IMG/VR virus record: IMGVR_UViG_3300048592_000160
Span: 1 to 31,532 of that record
Strand: one strand, 5' to 3'
DNA from: a virus
Length of the DNA stretch: 31,532 bases
Below, piece after piece: positions 17,601 through 21,546 of this stretch. The position numbers and the translations under genes are program-made. The notes under the pieces are model-generated. The model had not been told where the DNA came from. It worked only from the letters and a program-made list of their open reading frames with translations, and ran no database searches. Within the stretch, counting starts at the first letter, position 1. Every line of letters begins with the position of its first letter.

Positions 17601-18411
17601 GGAGAACCGTCAGTACTTTGAAGGGTACCTGGCCCACCGCTGGGGCATCACGGATCGTCTCGACAGCGGACACCCGTACAAGACGAACGCGCCGACTCCA
17701 GACTACGGCTCCTCTGTGGCCTCCTCCGATGCTGCCGCAAGTGTCAGCGGTGTCGGCGGCGCACAGGCTAGCGCCATCGGCAGTTCTGACAGTGCCGCAA
17801 GTACGAGTGGCGCTGCAGCAGCCTATGCGTCGAGCTCTGGGACGGCCTCTGGCGGTAGTACGACTCAGATGCTTACCGCCTCCGGCTCTGTGGCGTCGTC
17901 TTCAGGCCAGGCAAGCGTGTCTGGCGTCGCTGCTGCGAGCGCTTCGACAGCCGCGAGCGCTGCAGGATCGTCGACTGTCACGGGACTTGCGGCCGCAAGT
18001 GTAAGCGCCGTAGGTAGTTCTGACAGTGAGGCCACAGTTGCGGGGTCGCTCGCCGCTGAGGCACGTTCGACCGCCTCGGCGTCGGGCTCGGCTACGGTCG
18101 ACGCCCAGTCGAGCATTGAGGAGTCTGCAGATAGCGTTGGCTCGAGCACCGGAGCGGCGACCGTGCTCGGGTCGGGAGGGGCGCTTGCGTCGGCGCAGGG
18201 ATCGGTGCAGGGCGTTGCCACCGTTTCCGGCGTGGCGCGAGCGTCCCTCTCATCAATCGCTGTCGCGACGGGTGGAGCCACAGTTGAAGGCGTGGCCGCT
18301 GTCTACGCCGATGCTGTGGCTGCCTCTGTGGCTGCTTCAGTTGTCGACGGCAAGGCTCGTGCTTCTGGGCTTGTCGTGCCGTCGCCTCTCTATTGGGTAG
18401 CCTCAGCTTAG
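14611..18411 (+). CDS. Giant modular surface protein: two 20-residue repeat arrays, Ig-like and LamG-like domains
   Basis: 1266 residues, GGAG 7 nt before ATG. Domains by eye: an N-terminal beta-rich region (1-467) with two related halves rich in Ser/Thr/Gly; repeat array 1 (about 468-687); an Ig-like domain (about 693-777, PVVTGVGYVGQTLTTTDGTW ... YQWQRNTGSW); a LamG/ConA-like domain (about 787-1027, ALWFDAFSPDTV ... FEGYLAHRWG); and repeat array 2 (about 1033-1255). The repeat unit resembles S-A-G-x-A-T-V-S-G-V-G-A-A-x-A-S-A-x-G-T. The N-terminal and LamG parts use almost only G/C third positions, whereas the arrays use many GCT/TCT codons, suggesting modular assembly. Probably a flexible virion appendage that binds glycans. 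Confidence 0.8.
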   Translation: MTRWYIKGGDSGVISSGTADFDFVPASTIRPGDTFIARVATRDARTPAPVTSGDWTFITSSPDTSNSTSGSDAAISQDFVWYTTFDDTKDLTWSRGGSAVQLRGAFAVAPAMGYEIELVASSSGTNATGATTSTLTSLTTTEDDELIVMFASSGRNTSWTNWDAATDPTTASGSGGSSQIGLFDPTTAWQRHQSNGSTSGSDISGSIGVAVKSSAGSTGNITVTNGVTIRPAWVATRWRQVQATTLKVVQTGGGGVYPGTGDTNAATLPFTPTSGNTLFAFVAIDKDATSDVTATGWTREMQERSGSAVSAALFRKVSDGTETEIEVTYTSSASSGFSLFVVEIEGEVEIDVSATSTTYLSTASKTSGTATTANTTAAGGLAIGFWANDSYASCDSGTLETWSDGFIAAPGPKTRQYWGASDVGSPAVAVGWKEIESSGTAVSTSYTYTGDTDDENLLFLVVLKEVVSGSVASSSGSASVSGIGASYAGGVGNVSGVAAVSGVGAAQAASAGSSSGVAATTGAGAASASAVGTSAGSATVSGVGSQSAEADATGTAAGSSSSSAQARADVRSAGSSSGQATTSGVGAARASAQATSAGVATATGAAAARAGAAGTSAGASSVTGLAAAAASAVGTSAASTTVAVVAASSVAAVGTSTAAAAVDGDSAANADAAGTSAGVATVSGVTPEVAPQNTVAPVVTGVGYVGQTLTTTDGTWTGSPTGYTYQWQRNTGSWADISGETSSTYVVALEDEGVPVRCVVTATNDDGSTDAASNVIEQWVPTDYTEGSIALWFDAFSPDTVTESSGAVSAWASRVGSKSAAQADGTRQPIYSATAHNSLPGITADGSNDRLTVANPAGLPSGTTAGAIIVAAYMGDKVASAISLTGYGAYTGNYYPRSLTTASGFWRAKTTEPGFVDRSTASFTPNQYETQNIGVAYFNSAGMEFALNGAGPNTYSVSINTQQETNGLHIFAREAFADWYFKGTGKEFIYTSGTLSTENRQYFEGYLAHRWGITDRLDSGHPYKTNAPTPDYGSSVASSDAAASVSGVGGAQASAIGSSDSAASTSGAAAAYASSSGTASGGSTTQMLTASGSVASSSGQASVSGVAAASASTAASAAGSSTVTGLAAASVSAVGSSDSEATVAGSLAAEARSTASASGSATVDAQSSIEESADSVGSSTGAATVLGSGGALASAQGSVQGVATVSGVARASLSSIAVATGGATVEGVAAVYADAVAASVAASVVDGKARASGLVVPSPLYWVASA
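16012..16670 (+). repeat. Coding repeat array 1, 60-nt (20-residue) period
   Basis: About ten or eleven degenerate units, such as SSGVAATTGAGAASASAVGT, SSGQATTSGVGAARASAQAT and SAGVATATGAAAARAGAAGT, line up at exactly 20 residues; one stretch of 42 residues holds two degenerate units. Nucleotide identity between units is modest, so this is an old or protein-level repeat. Confidence 0.75.
17707..18375 (+). repeat. Coding repeat array 2, 60-nt (20-residue) period
   Basis: About ten units of the same family as array 1, for example AAGSSTVTGLAAASVSAVGS, SDSEATVAGSLAAEARSTAS and ATGGATVEGVAAVYADAVAA. It starts immediately after the LamG-like domain and runs almost to the C-terminus. Confidence 0.75.
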
Positions 18412-18421
18412 GAGGATCATT

Positions 18422-18952
18422 GTGCAACTTCCTCGAGAGTATCAGTGGCTCAGTGCAGAGCCGGCGCCTCGTATGTTGATCGAGGCGTTGAAGGAGTACG
18501 GTGTCAAGGAGCATCCCGGTGACTCGGACAATCCGGCGATCATCGGGTGGGCTAAGGAGACAGGCCTCGACCGGACCTACCGAGACGATCTCACTCCATG
18601 GTGTGGTCTCTTCATGGCGGTCGTGGCCAAGCGAGCGGGGAAGGACGTTCCGGCCACTCCTCTGTGGGCTCGTGCTTGGGCCAACTGGGGTAACGCCACC
18701 CCGCTCGCTATGCTTGGCGACGTGCTCGTCTTCGCCCGCCGTGGCGGAGGAGGACACGTCGGACTGTACGTAGGAGAGGACAGCTCCTGCTACCACGTCC
18801 TGGGCGGCAACCAGCAGGACATGGTCTGCATCACGAGGATCTTGAAGTCTCGGTGCATCGCTGTCCGTCGCCAGTATCGCACTGGCGTTCCGTCGAATGT
18901 CCGCCGCATCTACCTGGAAGCGTCGGGCTCAATTTCCATCGATGAGAGGTGA
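18422..18952 (+). CDS. Endolysin, TIGR02594-type NlpC/P60-like peptidase
   Basis: 176 residues, GTG start at 18422 with GGAGG about 6 nt upstream. The layout (L-I-E-A-L-K-E-Y-G-V-K-E-H-P-G, then DLTPWCGLFMAVVAKRAG, ATPLWARAWANWG, GDVLVFARRGGGGHVGLYVG, VLGGNQQD) is that of the TIGR02594 family of phage cell-wall hydrolases. Likely catalytic residues are Cys61 and His112. No signal peptide or membrane segment, so it needs a holin; the holin gene follows 3 nt after the stop. Confidence 0.85.
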   Translation: MQLPREYQWLSAEPAPRMLIEALKEYGVKEHPGDSDNPAIIGWAKETGLDRTYRDDLTPWCGLFMAVVAKRAGKDVPATPLWARAWANWGNATPLAMLGDVLVFARRGGGGHVGLYVGEDSSCYHVLGGNQQDMVCITRILKSRCIAVRRQYRTGVPSNVRRIYLEASGSISIDER

Positions 18953-18955
18953 CTC

Positions 18956-19129
18956 ATGCAAGCTTACAACAAGGCCATCGCCGCGTTCATTGGCGGCGTC
19001 GTCGCGATGATCGCCATCTGGTGGCCTCCCATCGGGCAGTATCTCACTGTGGAGATGCAGGCCGCTCTCGTCCCGCTGCTCGCTGCCCTGTTCACCTGGG
19101 CGGCTCCTGCGAACAAGCCTCGGGAATGA
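18956..19129 (+). CDS. Holin
   Basis: 57 residues, ATG at 18956 with AGAGG 6-7 nt upstream. Two hydrophobic segments, AIAAFIGGVVAMIAIWW (about 7-23) and AALVPLLAALFTWAA (about 36-50), are separated by a short turn with PPIGQYL, and the tail is charged. Placement directly between endolysin and spanins and its size make a small two-helix holin the natural reading. The stop overlaps the spanin start (ATGA). Too short for common gene-length cutoffs. Confidence 0.75.
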   Translation: MQAYNKAIAAFIGGVVAMIAIWWPPIGQYLTVEMQAALVPLLAALFTWAAPANKPRE

Positions 19130-19344
19130 GTGGCTTCGCCCTCAGTCTGGCCGGCGGCGGGCTTCTGCTCGTCGCTGGCCTCATCACCTTCCTTGTCCGC
19201 CGAGCTCGCCTGCAGGCAGCCAGCGAGGCAAGGGAAGCCATCCTCAAGGAGGAGGCTGCAGCGCATGAGCGTGTCGCCGAGGTTACCTCTGAGCATCGCA
19301 CTCGCCGGACTACTGCTGACCGGCTGCGCGACGGCTCCTTCTAG
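19126..19344 (+). CDS. Inner-membrane spanin (Rz-like)
   Basis: 72 residues, ATG overlapping the holin stop. One N-terminal transmembrane segment (FALSLAGGGLLLVAGLITFLV, about 4-24; a bit over 20 residues), then a positively charged RRARLQ, then a polar helical region rich in Glu/Ala/Arg that fits a periplasmic coiled coil. The outer-spanin gene starts inside its 3' end in another frame, the classical Rz/Rz1 arrangement. It should join the outer lipoprotein to fuse membranes at the end of lysis. Confidence 0.8.
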   Translation: MSGFALSLAGGGLLLVAGLITFLVRRARLQAASEAREAILKEEAAAHERVAEVTSEHRTRRTTADRLRDGSF

Positions 19345-19498
19345 CCGGCTCATGTGCCCGGAGCTGGTCACGTATCCAGCGGGGCAGCAGGCTCGCCTTG
19401 CAAGGGAAATGGAGGAAGCAGTCGGCAAGATCTGGCCGACTTTCATCCGTGACTACGGTCTCTTGAGAGACCAGTGCAGGGCGATAGAAATAGATTAG
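19265..19498 (+). CDS. Outer-membrane spanin lipoprotein (Rz1-like)
   Basis: 77 residues from the ATG at 19265. The N-terminus MSVSPRLPLSIALAGLLLTGC is a lipoprotein signal with lipobox L-L-T-G-C (Cys21). The mature part of 57 residues ends in a predicted helix (RLAREMEEAVGKIWPTFIRD). It overlaps the inner spanin by 80 nt in a different frame. The longer open frame upstream is a shadow of the inner spanin. Expected in the outer membrane of a Gram-negative host. Confidence 0.85.
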   Translation: MSVSPRLPLSIALAGLLLTGCATAPSSRLMCPELVTYPAGQQARLAREMEEAVGKIWPTFIRDYGLLRDQCRAIEID

Positions 19499-19499
19499 A

Positions 19500-19540
19500 G
19501 CCCACAGGGCAGTGTCGGGCAAGCCCTGCAACCGAAATCC
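19500..19540 (+). promoter_or_regulatory. Possible H-type pseudoknot before the 87-residue gene
   Basis: CAGGGC (19505-19510) can pair with GCCCTG (19523-19528) over a 12-nt loop, and the loop's TCGG (19515-19518) can pair with CCGA (19532-19535). A competing hairpin is GCCC-ACA-GGGC (19500-19510). It shares AAGCCC-x-GCAACC with the leader at 14583-14595. It lies just before the ribosome site of the next gene. Pairing is by eye only. Confidence 0.3.
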
Positions 19541-19554
19541 TTATGGAAGCTGCC

Positions 19555-19818
19555 ATGGGCGACCCAGAGAACTTGACGAGAGAGACGGTGAAGCACATTG
19601 CGAGAGAGGCTGCTCAGGAAGCCGTACACGAGACCTTCTTGGTCCTAGGCATAGACCTCAACAACCGTAACGAGGTCAAGTCACTGCAGAGGGCTCTCGC
19701 TCTCGCTTCATCTGCTGATGCTACTTGGAGGACATTCTTCAAGAGCCTCGTGACCAATGCTGGCGTTGCCGCGGCCAGCGTCGTGATTACCTACTTCGCC
19801 TTGAGAGGTGCCCCGTGA
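19555..19818 (+). CDS. Small C-terminally membrane-anchored phage protein
   Basis: 87 residues. The ATG at 19555 is chosen over ATG 19543 because GGAAG at 19545-19549 is correctly spaced only for it. The N-terminal part is charged and helical (LTRETVKHIAREAAQEAVHE, TFLVLGIDLNNRNEV), and the C-terminus has a transmembrane segment (AGVAAASVVITYFAL). This layout is frequent in phage genes next to lysis cassettes, often annotated as membrane or holin-like proteins. The exact role is unknown. Its stop overlaps the next gene's GTG. Confidence 0.65.
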   Translation: MGDPENLTRETVKHIAREAAQEAVHETFLVLGIDLNNRNEVKSLQRALALASSADATWRTFFKSLVTNAGVAAASVVITYFALRGAP

Positions 19819-20327
19819 TAAAAAGACCTGGTCTGATAGGGGCAATAGTGGCGTGGATCGCCGTGCTGTTCGTGTCAGCGGCAGGCTTCACGACCTGGTG
19901 GGCAGTCAAGGAAGCGTTGAGCCCCAGTTCGGGAGTCCCAGCCTTCACGATTGACTACGCCTACGTCAAGAACCCACAGGTTAGCCCTGGCGAGTCTGTG
20001 GTGATCGAGATGCAGGCCAGACGGCTTCATCTGTGCCCGAGCATCATCGCATCGTTCTGGATGACTTCAGACGGCAGGCCCTGGACAAGGTTCCCGCCGA
20101 TCACTGGCGGCTACACGCCGCTCGACCCGGACGGCTACTCTGTGGATTTCGAAGTACCGGCGCCGCTGGCTAACACGGTGACCGGGGAGTTGCCGAAGCC
20201 GGGGGTCTATCGCTACCGGTCGATCAACGCGCCGCTGTGCGATGGGCTGCTGCCAACGGAAACGCCGGACACGTTGACGATCTGTCTAATCGTGCCCGGC
20301 GAGCCTCTTCCCGAGTGTGCGAAGTAA
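19815..20327 (+). CDS. Membrane-anchored extracytoplasmic protein, function unknown
   Basis: 170 residues from GTG at 19815 (overlap GTGA), AGAGG about 7 nt upstream. One N-terminal membrane segment (LIGAIVAWIAVLFVSAAGFT, about 7-26) without a clear cleavage site is followed by a beta-rich domain (FTIDYAYVKNPQVSPGESVV, then RRLHLCPSIIASFWM and YSVDFEVPAPL) with four Cys in the outer part, one pair possibly bridged. It is the last gene of the plus-strand block before the terminator. A role at the host envelope, for example superinfection exclusion, is conceivable, but nothing in the sequence proves it. Confidence 0.65.
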   Translation: MIKRPGLIGAIVAWIAVLFVSAAGFTTWWAVKEALSPSSGVPAFTIDYAYVKNPQVSPGESVVIEMQARRLHLCPSIIASFWMTSDGRPWTRFPPITGGYTPLDPDGYSVDFEVPAPLANTVTGELPKPGVYRYRSINAPLCDGLLPTETPDTLTICLIVPGEPLPECAK

Positions 20328-20330
20328 CCT

Positions 20331-20359
20331 AAGGCCGCCATCGTGCGGCCTTTTTCTTT
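20331..20359 (+). terminator. Rho-independent terminator of the late operon
   Basis: AAGGCCGC (20331-20338), loop CATCGT, GCGGCCTT (20345-20352), followed by TTTCTTT. A perfect 8-bp GC-rich stem with a T-tail on the plus strand. It separates the plus-strand late genes from the convergent minus-strand genes; the last minus-strand gene ends at 20358. Confidence 0.9.
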
Positions 20360-20741
20360 AGGCGGACAGGTACCGGTTCGCCACCATGACCAGATCGTTG
20401 GCGAGCTTGGCGTGCTCCTCAGGGAGCTGCTTCGTCATCGCCTGAACGAAGTTCCTCATCGCCTCTATCACTCTCCTCGCGGTCACAGCCTCCTCTGTGG
20501 ATAAGCCGTCCACAGTGAGCATGACGGGAGGATGACTGGTGCCCAGCACCGTCAGTATGATCGATGAGCCATTGACGATCAGCTTCAGCTCTCCCGGCGT
20601 AGGCTCCCAGGCAGTCTGCATCGCCGGCGTACCGGGCCCCGACACCGCGTCGTTTATCGTGATGTCTCTCACGGGCAGCCCGAGGTAGCCCTGGCTTTTC
20701 CCCACAACTCGGGTGCACCCGCTTATCCGACGTATCATCAT
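20358..20741 (-). CDS. Conserved-type phage protein of unknown function (SAWEPTP-like)
   Basis: 127 residues. The ATG at 20741 overlaps the preceding stop (CTATGATG); an open extension further upstream lies over that gene and looks unlike protein. The N-terminal half (R-R-I-S-G-C-T-R-V-V, LPVRDI, AWEPTPGELKLIVNGSSIIL, VLGTSHPPVMLTV) is a beta-rich domain I recall from many phage genomes with the phrase 'sAWePTp.El..l..G..i.L.vlG..HPPv'. The C-terminal half is a helical pair (EEAVTARRVIEAMRNFVQAM). I know no assigned function. Last gene of the minus-strand block. Confidence 0.7.
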   Translation of the reverse strand: MMIRRISGCTRVVGKSQGYLGLPVRDITINDAVSGPGTPAMQTAWEPTPGELKLIVNGSSIILTVLGTSHPPVMLTVDGLSTEEAVTARRVIEAMRNFVQAMTKQLPEEHAKLANDLVMVANRYLSA

Positions 20742-20941
20742 AGCGTCACCTCGATCAGCCCGAAAGCGAAGGAGACGACAGCGGTGGTCAGCGGGATGAG
20801 GACGCAGGCAGCTAGAGCCGCCTTGGCTCTCGCCGTGAGGTCGTCCTTGGCCTCGACGAAGCTCGCCACCGAAGCGATGGTGGCGAACACGAGCAGCGGT
20901 GAGAGTATCGCAGCGATGAGCTGCCACAGGTTGATCACCAT
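20738..20941 (-). CDS. Small two-helix membrane protein
   Basis: 67 residues. The ATG at 20941 is chosen because it overlaps the preceding stop (ATGGTGA); an upstream in-frame ATG at 20956 would overlap more. Two hydrophobic segments (LIAAILSPLLVFATIASVAS and AALAACVLIPLTTAVVSFAF) are joined by a charged loop (FVEAKDDLTARAK). It resembles a holin in topology but lies in the minus-strand block, away from the endolysin, so it may be an antiholin, a second holin or an unrelated membrane protein. Confidence 0.65.
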   Translation of the reverse strand: MVINLWQLIAAILSPLLVFATIASVASFVEAKDDLTARAKAALAACVLIPLTTAVVSFAFGLIEVTL

Positions 20942-21057
20942 TTCATTTCCACCCATGAGAAGAGGATCACGAGGCAGCAGGCGATGCTGACGAGGCAGCA
21001 GGCCGCGCTGACGGGCTCGACGTTGTCTTCGATCCAGAACAGGAAGCGATCAAGCAT
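20935..21057 (-). CDS. 40-residue membrane peptide
   Basis: ATG at 21057 with a near-perfect ribosome site (AAAGGAGA, 5-6 nt spacing). The peptide MLDRFLFWIEDNVEPVSAAC continues CLVSIACCLVILFSWVEMKW, with one hydrophobic segment containing four Cys in two CC pairs. Its stop overlaps the start of the next small membrane gene by 7 nt, so the two are probably translated together. No function can be assigned. Confidence 0.6.
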   Translation of the reverse strand: MLDRFLFWIEDNVEPVSAACCLVSIACCLVILFSWVEMKW

Positions 21058-21075
21058 GGCTTTCTCCTTTCACCG

Positions 21076-21094
21076 GATCAGTGTAGCACTGATC
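21076..21094 (-). promoter_or_regulatory. Inverted repeat over a possible extended -10 promoter
   Basis: GATCAGTG-TAG-CACTGATC is a perfect 8-bp inverted repeat, 19 nt before the start of the 40-residue gene. On the minus strand it contains TGCTACACT, which reads as an extended -10 (TGn-TACACT), but no good -35 is seen. A regulator-bound operator over a weak promoter is one reading; an RNA hairpin is another. Confidence 0.35.
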
Positions 21095-21107
21095 GGTTAA
21101 GGATAGG

Positions 21108-21179
21108 TTAATCACCTCGAAGCGCGATGATCGCTACGGCTACGCCGATCAAGAGCACAAAGAAAATAAACCATTCCAT
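21108..21179 (-). CDS. 23-residue membrane micro-protein
   Basis: ATG at 21179, GGAGG 5 nt upstream. The product MEWFIFFVLLIGVAVAIIAL plus RGD is almost entirely one transmembrane helix with a short charged tail. It begins right after the terminator of the H1-like gene and precedes the inverted repeat. The strong ribosome site, proper start and stop, and neighbouring small membrane genes support translation. Function unknown; similar single-helix peptides can modulate membrane enzymes or lysis. Confidence 0.5.
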   Translation of the reverse strand: MEWFIFFVLLIGVAVAIIALRGD

Positions 21180-21190
21180 GTCAGCCTCCA

Positions 21191-21223
21191 TTAAAAAGCC
21201 CGCCCTCACGAATGAGGACGGGC
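21191..21223 (-). terminator. Rho-independent terminator with UUCG tetraloop, minus strand
   Basis: On the minus strand GCCCGTCCTCA-TTCG-TGAGGGCGGGC forms an 11-bp stem (one T-G wobble) capped by the very stable TTCG loop and followed by TTTTTAA. It ends the transcript of the H1-like gene and the helicase/nuclease block. Confidence 0.9.
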
Positions 21224-21246
21224 GTGGCGGCGACTCCCGGTTGGGA

Positions 21247-21546
21247 TCACGCAGCCTTCTTCTTCGGAGCAGCGGCCTTGGGAGCCGCCTTCGCCTTCGC
21301 CGCCGGCTTGGCCTTCTCGGCCTTGGGAGCCGGCTTGGCCTCGGCCTTCGCCTCGGTCTTCAGCTGATCGACGACGGACTTGAGCTCGTCCTTCGTGTTC
21401 CAGCCGTAGGACTTCCCGGACTTCTTGACGCCCAGCTTCCTGAGCTTGAGCCGGACAGTCTCCGCCACCAGACCGGTGGCCTCGACCAGATCGGCGATGC
21501 CGTACTTCGAGTCACTCTTGGCCGCCTCGGCCTTTTCCTTTGCCAT
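21247..21546 (-). CDS. Small DNA-binding protein: helix-turn-helix domain with histone-H1-like Lys/Ala/Pro tail
   Basis: 99 residues, ATG at 21546 with GAGGAG about 8 nt upstream. Residues 14-60 (YGIADLVEATGLVAETVRLK, LRKLGVKKSGKSYGWNTKDE) look like a compact helix-turn-helix in which a 'doLvea.gl....vr..Lrk.gv' pattern is followed by a wing. Residues 64-99 are almost only Lys, Ala, Pro and Glu (AEKAKPAAKAKAAPKAAAP), as in histone H1 and bacterial H1-like or HU-tail proteins. It overlaps the helicase 3' end by 35 nt. It probably coats or organises DNA or regulates transcription. Last gene before a strong terminator. Confidence 0.75.
   Translation of the reverse strand: MAKEKAEAAKSDSKYGIADLVEATGLVAETVRLKLRKLGVKKSGKSYGWNTKDELKSVVDQLKTEAKAEAKPAPKAEKAKPAAKAKAAPKAAAPKKKAA

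Noticed and set aside
20358-20500. Direct identification of the helical C-terminus of the unknown protein as an Acb2/Tad1 anti-CBASS hairpin
   Set aside because: The helices are similar in length only; the characteristic conserved residues I remember are not clearly present, so it is left as a test rather than a call.
20450-20560. Replication origin suggested by a perfect DnaA box (20496-20504) and nearby CTGTGG pair
   Set aside because: Only one perfect box, inside a coding region, with no AT-rich unwinding stretch or iterons; noted under the hexamer finding instead.
20742-20927. 62-residue N-terminal extension of the unknown protein at 20358-20741
   Set aside because: It overlaps the 67-residue membrane gene in another frame, has Arg/His-rich shadow composition, and the ATG at 20741 is coupled to the upstream stop.
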